Shown: positions 7,903 through 17,048 of the stretch, in pieces
How the letters are laid out: each line of letters begins with the position of its first letter
Position numbering within the stretch: the first letter of the stretch is position 1
Assembly: GCA_965199665.1 (NCBI GenBank)
Contig: OZ241208.1
Coordinates: 4,030,001 to 4,094,000 of the forward strand
Reading direction: 5' to 3'
Length of the DNA stretch: 64,000 bases
Origin: JAVVHH01 sp965199665
GTDB lineage: Bacteria > Pseudomonadota > Alphaproteobacteria > Acetobacterales > Acetobacteraceae
Notes under the pieces: model-generated
The model's input: the letters and a program-made list of their open reading frames with translations, nothing else
The model's database searches: none
Told to the model about the DNA's origin: nothing
Made by a program: the position numbers and the translations under genes

Positions 7903-8873
7903 CAGATCGCCTTCAACAATGTTTCGATCTCCGCCGGCGACCCGGCCGACGCCGTCGCCAAATCCCCGTTGATCCGCTTGGCCAGCCCGCACAACACCTT
8001 GCCCGCCCCCAGCTCCACCACGCTGGTCACGCCCATGTCGATCGCCGCCAGCACGCTCTCCCGCCAGCGCACCATGCCGGTCACCTGCTGCACCAGCAGC
8101 GAGCGCAGCGCGTCCGGATTCATCTCCCGCTCCGCCGTCACGTTGGCGATCAGCGGCACGGACGGCCCCGCCATCGTGGCCCGCTCCAGCACGTCCCGCA
8201 TTTCGTCCGCGGCGGGCTGCATCAGCGCGCAGTGGAACGGGGCGGAGACGGGGAGGGGCAGCACCCGCCGGATCCCCCGCGCCTTGGCCAGCGCCGTCGC
8301 CCGCTCCACGGCCGCGCGATGCCCGGAGATCACCACTTGGCCGCCGCCATTGTCGTTGGCGATCTGCACCACCTGCAATTCTTCCCGCCCGTCCTCGTGG
8401 CGCAGGGTCGCCGCCTCCGCGCAAACCGGCGCCACCGCCTCGACCTCGGCGCCCAGCACTGCCGCCATGGCGCCCTCGCCAGCCGGCACCGCCCGTTGCA
8501 TCGCCTCGCCGCGCCGCTGCAGGAGCTCGGCCGCCGCGCCGACGGAGAACGTCCCGGCCGCGCACAACGCACTGTATTCGCCCAGCGAGTGGCCCATCAC
8601 CAGCGCCGCCTTCTGCTCCAGCCGCCAGCCGCCTTCGGCCTCCAGCACCCGCAGCACCGCCATGGACATCGCCATGAGCGCCGGCTGCGCGTTCTCCGTG
8701 AGCGTCAGCTCCTCCGGCGGGCCCTCGAACATGATCCGCGACAGGTGCCGCTTCAGCACGTCGTCCACCTCGCCGAACACCTCCCGGGCCGGGGCGAACG
8801 CCGCGGCCAGGTCGCGCCCCATGCCGACGAACTGGCTGCCTTGACCAGGGAATACAAAGGCGTGGACGGGCAT
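7902..8873 (-). CDS. fabD: Malonyl-CoA:ACP transacylase
   Basis: FabD moves malonyl groups from CoA to ACP to supply the chain-extender. The 323-residue protein has FVFPGQGSQ at its N-terminus (residues 6-14), the nucleophile serine in MGHSLGEYSAL (about 92-102), and the catalytic histidine in APFHCALM (about 203-210). The ATG at 8873 is chosen because the conserved FPGQGSQ must sit within the first 15 residues; the upstream ATG at 8951 would add an unrelated tail. It is the first gene of the fabD-fabG-acpP-fabF operon. Confidence 0.97.
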   Translation of the reverse strand: MPVHAFVFPGQGSQFVGMGRDLAAAFAPAREVFGEVDDVLKRHLSRIMFEGPPEELTLTENAQPALMAMSMAVLRVLEAEGGWRLEQKAALVMGHSLGEYSALCAAGTFSVGAAAELLQRRGEAMQRAVPAGEGAMAAVLGAEVEAVAPVCAEAATLRHEDGREELQVVQIANDNGGGQVVISGHRAAVERATALAKARGIRRVLPLPVSAPFHCALMQPAADEMRDVLERATMAGPSVPLIANVTAEREMNPDALRSLLVQQVTGMVRWRESVLAAIDMGVTSVVELGAGKVLCGLAKRINGDLATASAGSPAEIETLLKAI

Positions 8874-8907
8874 GGGCGGCGGAGTTCCTCGGCAGCGGCC
8901 TCGCAGG

Positions 8908-8930
8908 CGCGGCCATTCTTGATGGCCGCG
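8908..8930 (-). promoter_or_regulatory. Perfect inverted repeat upstream of fabD
   Basis: Arms CGCGGCCAT and ATGGCCGCG are perfectly complementary over 9 bases with a 5-base loop. The element lies 34 bases upstream of the fabD start codon. It could be an operator controlling the fatty-acid operon or a leader hairpin. It also faces the amidotransferase gene that starts at 9090 on the other strand. The remaining intergenic bases up to 9089 show nothing else I can name. Confidence 0.4.
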
Positions 8931-9089
8931 GTATTGCGCCGCCCGCCGCACCTGTCAAACCAGCGACCCATACCGCAGCCGGGCCGAACCGGCTCGGGGG
9001 AGGGCGGGATCAGTCGTCCCAGCGAATCCGCGCTGGCGTCGCGGGCCGCATCGGCTGTAACATTGCCGTCATATCGCCGGAGCCCAGCC

Positions 9090-9875
9090 ATGTGCCGCTT
9101 TCTTGCATATGAAGGTGAGCCGATCCTGCTGGAAGCGTTGGTCACCGCGCCCTCGCACAGCCTCATCCACCAATCCATGCATGCCGCCGAGGGCAAGACG
9201 GAGCTGAACGGCGACGGCTTCGGCGTCGGCTGGTACGGCGAGCGTGCGATGCCGGGGCTGTATCGCGACGTCCGCCCCGCCTGGTCCGACGAGAACCTCC
9301 GCTCCATTGCGGCCCAGGTCCGCTCCCGCCTGTTCTTTGCCCATGTCCGCGCCGCCACCGGCACCTCCACCAGCCGTGCCAACTGCCACCCCTTCGCGCA
9401 TGGCCGCTTCATGTTCATGCACAACGGCCAGATCGGCGGCTGGCCCCAGATGCGCCGCCGGGTTGAGGCCATGATCCCCGATGCGCTGTACGGCGCGCGC
9501 ACCGGCACCACGGATAGCGAGGCGATCTTCCTGGCCGCCCTGGGCAGCGGCCTGGAGCACGACCCGATGCTCGCCATGCAGACCACCTTCGCCGCCATCG
9601 CCGAAGAGGCCCGACTGGCCGGGGTCACGGAAGCCATCCGCTTCACCGCGACGCTCACCGATGGCGAGACGCTGTGGGCGTTCCGCTGGTCCACCGACGC
9701 CCGGCCGCCTTCCTTGTATTACCGCCCGATGCCGGGCGGTTTGCTGCTGGTGTCCGAACCCATCGACGGGGTTCGCGGCAACTGGCAGGGCGTCCCGCAT
9801 GGCGGCACGCTGGTGTGCCGGCCCGGCCAGGCGTTGGAGCTGCTGGGCGCGCCGCCCTGCGTCCGCGCCGCCTGA
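9090..9875 (+). CDS. Class II glutamine amidotransferase (YafJ/EgtC-like)
   Basis: The 261-residue protein begins MCRFLAYEG, which places the Ntn-type nucleophile at Cys2 once the initiator methionine is removed. HNGQIGGW (about residues 110-117) and TDSEAIF (about 143-149) are the glutamine-binding motifs of class II amidotransferases. There is no attached synthase domain, so it belongs to the stand-alone YafJ/EgtC group whose acceptor substrate is usually unknown. No other ergothioneine genes are near, so an EgtC role is not supported by context. A longer in-frame extension upstream is rejected because the cysteine must be N-terminal. Confidence 0.9.
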   Translation: MCRFLAYEGEPILLEALVTAPSHSLIHQSMHAAEGKTELNGDGFGVGWYGERAMPGLYRDVRPAWSDENLRSIAAQVRSRLFFAHVRAATGTSTSRANCHPFAHGRFMFMHNGQIGGWPQMRRRVEAMIPDALYGARTGTTDSEAIFLAALGSGLEHDPMLAMQTTFAAIAEEARLAGVTEAIRFTATLTDGETLWAFRWSTDARPPSLYYRPMPGGLLLVSEPIDGVRGNWQGVPHGGTLVCRPGQALELLGAPPCVRAA

Positions 9876-9881
9876 TCCTGC

Positions 9882-9909
9882 TTGCTTTTCCGGCGGATCG
9901 GCGTATATC
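9882..9909 (+). promoter_or_regulatory. Candidate sigma-70-type promoter for rpsF-rpsR-rplI
   Basis: TTGCTT (9882-9887) and TATATC (9904-9909) are spaced by 16 bases and lie about 80 bases upstream of rpsF. The same kind of TATATC -10 element is seen in front of cvpA at 18905. The -10 hexamer is inside a small palindrome GGCGTATATCGCC. Assignment is by hexamer similarity only. Confidence 0.45.
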
Positions 9910-9986
9910 GCCGCCTCCCCTGCCGGGTTGATGGCATCCGCCCGGCTATGCCCGATCCGGGCTGACATCAGCCAAAGGGACAAACA

Positions 9987-10451
9987 ATGCCGCTATATGA
10001 ATGCGTGCTCATCGCACGTAACGACGTGACTCAACAGCAGGTCGAAGCCGTCGCCGACGGCATCGGCACCGATCTCGAAGCCGATGGCGGCAGCGTCCAG
10101 AAGCGCGAGTATTGGGGCCTGCGTAGCCTGGCCTATCGCGTCAAAAAGAACCGCAAGGGGCACTACATGCTCCTCGGCCTCGACGCCAAGCCCGCCTTCA
10201 TCACCGAGATGGAGCGCCTGCTCCGCCTCAACGAAGACGTGCTGCGCTTCATGACGCTCCGCGTGGACGAGATCGAGGAGGCCCCGTCGGCCATCCTGTC
10301 GCGCAAGTCCGACGACCGCGAGCGCGCTTTCCGCGGGCCCAAGCCGGCCGGTCGCTTCGAGAGCGGCCGCAAGCGCGGCTTCGACGACCGTGAGGAATTC
10401 CGCGCCCGTGACCCTGAATCCCGCACCCGCGACGACGTGGTGGAGGAGTAA
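9987..10451 (+). CDS. rpsF: 30S ribosomal protein S6
   Basis: S6 binds the central domain of 16S rRNA as a heterodimer with S18 on the platform of the small subunit. The 154-residue protein has the family start MPLYECVLIARNDVT and the block EYWGLRSLAYRVKKN near residues 36-50. The folded domain ends near residue 95, and the rest is a charged tail rich in Arg, Glu, Asp and Gly (about residues 105-154), much longer than in E. coli before modification. It is the first gene of rpsF-rpsR-rplI and is preceded by the ribosome-binding sequence AAAGGGA. Confidence 0.96.
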   Translation: MPLYECVLIARNDVTQQQVEAVADGIGTDLEADGGSVQKREYWGLRSLAYRVKKNRKGHYMLLGLDAKPAFITEMERLLRLNEDVLRFMTLRVDEIEEAPSAILSRKSDDRERAFRGPKPAGRFESGRKRGFDDREEFRARDPESRTRDDVVEE

Positions 10452-10456
10452 GACCG

Positions 10457-10777
10457 ATGTCCGACCGACCCCAGATGGACCGTGCCCCCGGTGGTGACCG
10501 TGGCGGCGAACGCGGTGGCGAGCGCGGCGGCGACCGCGAAGAGCGTGGCGGCGCCCGGCGCCCCTTCTACCGCCGTCGCAAGAGCTGCCCGTTCTCCGGC
10601 CCCAACGCGCCGCGGATCGACTACAAGGACGTCCGCCTCCTGTCCCGCTTCCTGAGCGAGCGCGGCAAGATCGTCCCGAGCCGCATCACGGCGGTTTCCG
10701 CCAAGAAGCAGCGCGAGCTCGCGCAGGCCATCAAGCGGGCGCGCTTCCTCGCCCTGCTCCCGTACGTTGTCGCCTGA
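10457..10777 (+). CDS. rpsR: 30S ribosomal protein S18 with Gly/Arg/Glu-rich N-terminal extension
   Basis: S18 pairs with S6 in the small subunit. The conserved core starts at RPFYRRRKSCPFSG (about residues 35-48) and includes IDYKDVRLLSRFLSERGKI and the C-terminal QRELAQAIKRARFLALLPY. The first 34 residues are an unusual repeat-like extension made of GGERGG-type units, which E. coli S18 lacks. The ATG at 10457 is favoured because GGAGGAG, inside the end of rpsF, sits at a good distance. The gene is 5 bases from rpsF and 10 bases from rplI. Confidence 0.96.
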   Translation: MSDRPQMDRAPGGDRGGERGGERGGDREERGGARRPFYRRRKSCPFSGPNAPRIDYKDVRLLSRFLSERGKIVPSRITAVSAKKQRELAQAIKRARFLALLPYVVA

Positions 10778-10787
10778 GGAGGGGATC

Positions 10788-11363
10788 ATGGCTGCTGTTG
10801 AACTGATCCTGCTGCAACGGATCGAGAAGCTCGGGCAGATGGGCGACGTCGTTCGCGTCAAGCCCGGCTATGCCCGCAACTTCCTGCTGCCGCAGCGGAA
10901 GGCGCTCCGCGCCAACAAGTCGAACCTGGCCGATTTCGAAGGCCAGCGCGCCCAGTTGGAGGCGCAGAACCTGCGCCGCCGCGAGGAAGCCGAGCGCCTG
11001 CTGGAGCGGATGGAGGGCCTCAAGGTCGTCATCATCCGCCAGGCCGGCGAGAGCGGCAGCCTCTATGGCTCCGTTTCCAGCCGCGACATCGCGGATGCCT
11101 GCACGGCCGCCGGGCTGACCACCAATCGCAACCAGATCGTGCTGGAGCAGCCGATCAAGACGCTCGGCCTGACCCCCGTGCGACTGGTGCTGCACCCTGA
11201 GGTCGACCTCACCGTCACGGTCAACGTGGCCCGCAGCGTCGAGGAGGCCGAGAAGCAGGCCCGCGGCGAGCAGGTCGGCATGGCCGGCGAGGACGAGGTC
11301 GAGATGGAGGACGATTACGAGTTCGGCGCGGCCTTGGCCGAAGCCGGCGGGGATCGCGCCTAA
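10788..11363 (+). CDS. rplI: 50S ribosomal protein L9
   Basis: L9 binds 23S rRNA domain V and extends from the large subunit. The 191-residue protein starts MAAVELILLQRIEKLGQMGD, followed by VVRVKPGYARNFLLPQRKAL, the rRNA-binding N-terminal domain. A charged connecting helix spans about residues 45-75 and the C-terminal domain contains SLYGSVSSRDIA. An acidic tail (about residues 165-191) follows, commonly seen in alphaproteobacteria. The ATG at 10788 is supported by the strong Shine-Dalgarno GAGGAGG eight bases upstream. Confidence 0.96.
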   Translation: MAAVELILLQRIEKLGQMGDVVRVKPGYARNFLLPQRKALRANKSNLADFEGQRAQLEAQNLRRREEAERLLERMEGLKVVIIRQAGESGSLYGSVSSRDIADACTAAGLTTNRNQIVLEQPIKTLGLTPVRLVLHPEVDLTVTVNVARSVEEAEKQARGEQVGMAGEDEVEMEDDYEFGAALAEAGGDRA

Positions 11364-11372
11364 GGCTCACCG

Positions 11373-12617
11373 GTGTTCGATGCAGCTCCCGCGCTACGGA
11401 AGCTGAAGGCCTCGAACGTCACGGCAAGGATCGTCGAGACCATGCTCGGCCAGCACATGGCCCATGGCAGCTTGACGATCCGCTTCCCCGACGGCACGGC
11501 GCGGCACATCGTCCGTCACCCGGCCTCGCCCATCCTGTCAGTCGCGATCACCAGCTGGGCCTGGGCCCGCCGCCTGGTCGCCAATCCCGGCCTGGCCTTC
11601 GGCGAGGCCTTTGTCGATGGCGGCTTCGTCATGCTCGAGGGCACCGTCTTCGAGTTCATGGACTGCCTGTTCGCCGTCGATCGCCGGCACCGCGGCCCCG
11701 TGCTGACCTTCCACGACACGCTGGCCCGGCTCGGCCGCCGCATTCAGCAATACAACCCGGTCCACATCGCCCGCCGCAACGTCGCGCGCCATTACGACCT
11801 CAGCGCCGAGTTCTACCGGCTCCTGCTCGACGAGGACCGGCAGTATTCCTGCGCCTATTTCGTCCGGGGCGACGAGACGATCGACGAAGCCCAGCGCGCC
11901 AAGAAGCGGCACATCGCCGCCAAGCTCCTGCTCGACCGGCCCGGCCTGCGCGTGCTGGACATCGGCTCCGGCTGGGGCGGCATGGCGCTGACCCTGGCCC
12001 GCGACTACGGCGCCGACGTCACCGGCATCACCCTGTCCCGGGAGCAGCTCGCCGTCTCGCAGCAGCGTGCCGCCGAGGCCGGCCTATCCGATCGCGTGCG
12101 GTTCGAGCTGATCGACTACCGCACGCTCAATCGCAGCTTCGACCGGGTCGTCTCCGTGGGCATGTTCGAGCATGTCGGCATCAACCACTACCGGAGCTTC
12201 TTTGCCGCCGTTCGCCGCTGCCTGGCCCCCGACGGCGTTGCGCTGATCCACGCCATCGGGCGCAGCCACGGGCCGGCGGCGACCAATGCCTGGCTCGGCA
12301 AGTATATCTTCCCCGGCGGCTACTCCCCGGCCCTCAGCGAGGTCCTGCCCAGCGTCGAGCGGTCCGGCCTGATCGCGACCGACATCGAGATCCTGCGCCT
12401 GCACTACGCGGTCACGCTGAACCGCTGGCGCGACAACCTCGTGCATCATCGCGACGAGATCCGCGCGCTGTACGACGACCGCTTCCTCCGCATGATGGAG
12501 TTCTACCTGTCCGGCGCCGAGCTGGCGTTCACGCGGACCGGCCACATGGTGTGGCAGCTACAGCTGGCCCGCAGCCAGGCCGCCGTGCCGCTCACCCGGG
12601 ATTACATGGCGGCCTGA
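11373..12617 (+). CDS. Cyclopropane-fatty-acyl-phospholipid synthase family methyltransferase
   Basis: This 414-residue cytoplasmic enzyme belongs to the CFA synthase family, which adds a SAM-derived methylene across cis double bonds of membrane phospholipids. An N-terminal SCP2-like region (residues about 30-110) precedes VARHYDLSAEFYRLLLDEDRQYSCAYF (lipid-substrate region; about 135-165). The SAM site is VLDIGSGWGGMA (about 191-202), and SVGMFEHVGINHY (about 263-275) is highly conserved. It starts with GTG only 9 bases after rplI, so it may be read through from the ribosomal operon. It could act on other unsaturated lipids, since several family members do. Confidence 0.9.
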   Translation: MFDAAPALRKLKASNVTARIVETMLGQHMAHGSLTIRFPDGTARHIVRHPASPILSVAITSWAWARRLVANPGLAFGEAFVDGGFVMLEGTVFEFMDCLFAVDRRHRGPVLTFHDTLARLGRRIQQYNPVHIARRNVARHYDLSAEFYRLLLDEDRQYSCAYFVRGDETIDEAQRAKKRHIAAKLLLDRPGLRVLDIGSGWGGMALTLARDYGADVTGITLSREQLAVSQQRAAEAGLSDRVRFELIDYRTLNRSFDRVVSVGMFEHVGINHYRSFFAAVRRCLAPDGVALIHAIGRSHGPAATNAWLGKYIFPGGYSPALSEVLPSVERSGLIATDIEILRLHYAVTLNRWRDNLVHHRDEIRALYDDRFLRMMEFYLSGAELAFTRTGHMVWQLQLARSQAAVPLTRDYMAA

Positions 12618-13498
12618 CCGAGCAGGCGCAGGCAGGCAGCTTCGACGGCATCCACCGTCAGCGCCGCCATGTTCGGCTCCGACGCGTCCGCCCACGTCGC
12701 CCGCCGTCCGGCCGGGGCCATCTCCGCCGCCCGGTCCCGCGTGGTGCCGCACAGCCCGACCGTCGGCGTCCCGGTCGCGGCCGCGAGGTGCATCAACCCG
12801 CTATCGTTGCCGACATAGAGGGCGCAGCGCTCGATCACCGCGGCCGCCTCCGCGATCGTCAACGTCCCGCGGGCGTCGATCGCCCCCGGCAGCAGCGCCA
12901 GCGCCGGCGCCGCCATCTCCCGCTCCGCCGGCCCCGGCCCGGCGAACACGACCGGCACCGCGCCCGGCAGCGCCTCCGCCGCGAGTCGCTGGAGCAGCGC
13001 CGCGAACCGCTCCGGCGCCCACACCTTGGGAGCCCAGTTGGCCGTGACTCCCAGGCCGATCGCGGGCCGACCGGGCGGCAGCAGCGCGGCCGCCCGCGTC
13101 CGATCCGCCGCATCGGTCCAGGCGACCGGGAGCGGCGCCGGGTCGATGCCGAGCATGGCGGCATGCTGCTCGAACATGCGGCCGATCCGCTTTCGCCGCA
13201 CCACCCGGCGTCGGGCCGGCACCAGATACGCCAGCGCCGAACCGCGGACGTCGACCACCAGGTCCCACCAGTGGAACGCCACCTGCCGCCACAGCTTCGG
13301 CCAGTGCGAGTCGTTCTTCTGCTTGTCGAAGGTGATGATCCGCTCGAGCCCTGGCATCCGGGCATAGACCCCGGCCGCGGCCGGGCCGCACGCCACGGTG
13401 AACCGGGCTTCGGGATGGGTGCGGATCAGGTGGTCGAGGATGCCGCAGGTGATCACGGCGTCGCCGAGCCGGTTGGCCGAGATGAAAAGGATTTGCAC
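12602..13498 (-). CDS. Glycosyltransferase family 9 (heptosyltransferase-like)
   Basis: The 298-residue product has the GT9 start ILFISANRLGDAVITCGIL and the C-terminal ADP-heptose-binding region YVGNDSGLMHLAAATGTPTVGLCG (about residues 235-258). Such enzymes add heptose or related sugars to lipopolysaccharide core at the inner face of the inner membrane. I chose GTG at 13498 because GT9 proteins start right at the first beta strand; ATG at 13549 would add 17 residues. The 3' end overlaps the end of the convergent cyclopropane-synthase gene by 16 bases. It is divergent from dnaB with about 115 bases between starts. Confidence 0.88.
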   Translation of the reverse strand: MQILFISANRLGDAVITCGILDHLIRTHPEARFTVACGPAAAGVYARMPGLERIITFDKQKNDSHWPKLWRQVAFHWWDLVVDVRGSALAYLVPARRRVVRRKRIGRMFEQHAAMLGIDPAPLPVAWTDAADRTRAAALLPPGRPAIGLGVTANWAPKVWAPERFAALLQRLAAEALPGAVPVVFAGPGPAEREMAAPALALLPGAIDARGTLTIAEAAAVIERCALYVGNDSGLMHLAAATGTPTVGLCGTTRDRAAEMAPAGRRATWADASEPNMAALTVDAVEAACLRLLGQAAM

Positions 13499-13612
13499 GT
13501 GCCCGCCGTGCCACAGCGCCCCCGCATCGGCAACCGCCCGGACGTTCATCCCCGTGTACCACAATGATCCACAGGCCCGTTCCCCGCCGCGATCGGCTAT
13601 GCTGCCTTCCGC

Positions 13613-15100
<1,488 letters not shown>

Positions 15101-15106
15101 CCCGGC

Positions 15107-15135
15107 GCCCCGCTTTGACGGCGGGAGGGCGGGGC
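15107..15135 (+). terminator. GC-rich inverted repeat after dnaB
   Basis: GCCCCGC (15107-15113) and GCGGGGC (15129-15135) form a 7-bp stem just after the dnaB stop codon and 18 bases before mlaE. There is no T-run, so termination would be weak or dependent on other factors. Confidence 0.25.
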
Positions 15136-15152
15136 TGGTAGGGCATCGCGCA

Positions 15153-15941
15153 ATGCGATTTTCTCCCCTCGACGCGGTGGCGGCCGTTGGACGCGGCACT
15201 ATCGGCGCGGTCCGCGGCACCGGCTCGGCCGCGCTGTTCGGCAGCCTCGGCCTGTCGCACCTCGTCCGCCCGCCCTTCTACTGGCGCATGTTCTGGCGCG
15301 CCTTCATCGAGTTCGCCTATTTCAGCCTGCCGGTGGTGGCACTGACGGCCGTGTTCTCCGGCATGGTGATCGCGCTGCAGAGCTACACCGGCTTCTCCCG
15401 CTTCAACGCGGAAAGCGCGGTCGCCTCCGTCGTCGCGCTGTCCGTCGTGCGCGAGCTGGCGCCGGTGCTGGCCGCCTTGCTGGTGGCGGGCCGGGTCGGC
15501 GCCTCCATGGCCGCCGAGCTGGGCACCATGCGCGTCACCGACCAGATCGACGCGCTCACCACCTTGTCCACCAACCCGGTCAAATACCTCGTCACCCCCC
15601 GCCTGCTCGCGGGCCTGCTCGCGCTGCCGCTGCTCACGATGGTGGCCGACATCATCGGCGTGGCCGGCGGCTTCATCGTCGCCACCGTCAAGCTCGGCTT
15701 CAGCCCGCACCTTTATCTGTCGAGCACGTTCGACATCCTGCGCGCGTCCGACGTGGTGGTCGGCCTGGCCAAGGGCGGCGTGTTCGGCTTCATCATCGCC
15801 CTCATGGGCTGCTACCACGGCTACAACAGCAAGGGCGGCGCCGAGGGCGTGGGTTCGGCGACCACGAGCGCGGTGGTCTCGGCCAGCATCCTGATCCTGG
15901 CCTTCGACTACGTGATGACCGAGCTGTTCTTCGCCCGATGA
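15153..15941 (+). CDS. mlaE: MlaE-type ABC transporter permease
   Basis: MlaE is the inner-membrane permease of the Mla/MCE phospholipid transport system that keeps outer-membrane asymmetry. The 262-residue protein has several long hydrophobic segments (about residues 50-75, 95-115, 145-175, 195-215 and 235-258). The conserved motif region FSGMVIALQSYTGFSRF lies near 69-85 and VRELAPVLAALLVAGRVGAS near 101-120. Length matches the family. It overlaps mlaF by 4 bases. The usual third gene, the MCE-domain protein MlaD, is not next to it here. Confidence 0.92.
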   Translation: MRFSPLDAVAAVGRGTIGAVRGTGSAALFGSLGLSHLVRPPFYWRMFWRAFIEFAYFSLPVVALTAVFSGMVIALQSYTGFSRFNAESAVASVVALSVVRELAPVLAALLVAGRVGASMAAELGTMRVTDQIDALTTLSTNPVKYLVTPRLLAGLLALPLLTMVADIIGVAGGFIVATVKLGFSPHLYLSSTFDILRASDVVVGLAKGGVFGFIIALMGCYHGYNSKGGAEGVGSATTSAVVSASILILAFDYVMTELFFAR

Positions 15942-16714
15942 GCGCATCCGTGCCGAAGATCCGGGTCCGCGGTCTGAAGAAGGCATTCGGCAGCAAGCTG
16001 GTGCTGGATGGGGTCGATCTCGACGTCGCGACCGGGACGTCCATGGTGGTGATCGGCGGCTCCGGCACCGGCAAATCGGTGTTGCTGCGCTGCATCCTGG
16101 GCTTGATCGAGCCGGACGCCGGGTCGATCGAGATCGACGGGGTGGACGTGCTGCAGCTGGACCGCGAGGCGCGCGAGGGGGTCAATGCGCGCATCGGCAT
16201 GTTGTTCCAGGCCGCCGCGCTGTTCGACAGCCTCGCCGTCTGGGAGAACGTCGCCTTTGGCCTGCTCGCCCGCCGCCATCTGAACCGCGCCGACGCCCGG
16301 CGGCGCGCCGGGGAAGTGCTGGCCCAGGTCGGGCTGGACCCGAGCGTGGGCGACCTCCAGCCCTCCGAATTGTCAGGGGGCATGCAAAAGCGGGTGGGCC
16401 TGGCGCGCGCGATCGCCGCGCAGCCGGAGATCCTGTTCTTCGACGAGCCGACCACCGGGCTGGACCCGATCATGGGCGCCGTGATCGACGGGTTGATCGT
16501 GGACTGCGTCAAGCGCCTGGGCAGCACCGCGGTCGCCATCACGCACGACATGGCGTCGGCCACCCGCATCGGCGACCGCGCCGCCATGCTCTACGCCGGC
16601 CGCATCGTCTGGGAAGGCCCCGCCGCCGACGTCATGGCGAGCGGCAACCCCCTGGTCGACCAGTTCACCCACGGCCGCCGCGAAGGCCCGATCCAGATGC
16701 AGCTGCGCCGCTGA
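15938..16714 (+). CDS. mlaF: MlaF-type ABC transporter ATP-binding protein
   Basis: MlaF drives MlaE-dependent phospholipid movement at the inner membrane. The 258-residue protein has Walker A GGSGTGKS (about residues 45-52), the signature LSGGMQKRVGLARAI (about 145-159), Walker B ILFFDEPTTGLDP (about 166-178) and the H-loop AITHD. The SGGMQKRV form of the signature is characteristic of the MlaF subgroup. It overlaps mlaE by 4 bases. Base composition changes abruptly right after its stop codon, where the low-GC islet starts. Confidence 0.93.
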   Translation: MSASVPKIRVRGLKKAFGSKLVLDGVDLDVATGTSMVVIGGSGTGKSVLLRCILGLIEPDAGSIEIDGVDVLQLDREAREGVNARIGMLFQAAALFDSLAVWENVAFGLLARRHLNRADARRRAGEVLAQVGLDPSVGDLQPSELSGGMQKRVGLARAIAAQPEILFFDEPTTGLDPIMGAVIDGLIVDCVKRLGSTAVAITHDMASATRIGDRAAMLYAGRIVWEGPAADVMASGNPLVDQFTHGRREGPIQMQLRR

Positions 16715-16733
16715 GCTGTGTTAAGATAATCCC

Positions 16734-17048
16734 ATGAACGAGATCAGGCGCATCGAGAGCGAGGCTGAGGAGATCGCTCGCGTCCGCGCAATGATGGACA
16801 CTTTCGATATGCCGGAGTTCGTTTCCGGCTACACCGTCGACCTCGGCGAATTCGATGGTGATCCGGTTGTTTGGATCCGGTTTGAGACCAATCACCGCTT
16901 TCCCGACACGAAGGACGAAATACTGGAGGTCGGCCGAGCTCTGTCCGAACTGTCTGCACGTGCTTACATGCATCTTCGCAGGCTTCTGCCGGAACGATAT
17001 CCTTACTTTCGCTTTGGTGACCCTGCCGCTACGACAGCACAGGCGTGA
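16734..17048 (+). CDS. Unknown 104-residue protein, first gene of a low-GC HEPN islet
   Basis: I do not recognise this protein. It begins with an acidic helix (EIRRIESEAEEIARVRAMMD, residues 3-22), followed by a probable beta-rich middle (YTVDLGEFDGDPVVWIRFET, about 33-52) and a C-terminal helical half with RALSELSARAYMHLRRLLPE (about 68-87). It has no signal peptide or membrane segment. It lacks the GSX10DXD motif of the MNT nucleotidyltransferase partners usually found with HEPN proteins. It overlaps the HEPN gene by 4 bases (GTGA), so the two are made together. The codon use is much less GC-biased than in mlaF or radA, a sign of recent acquisition. An AT-rich TTAAGATAAT lies only 3 bases before the ATG. 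A role as antitoxin or regulator of the HEPN protein is inference from the arrangement. Confidence 0.75.
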   Translation: MNEIRRIESEAEEIARVRAMMDTFDMPEFVSGYTVDLGEFDGDPVVWIRFETNHRFPDTKDEILEVGRALSELSARAYMHLRRLLPERYPYFRFGDPAATTAQA

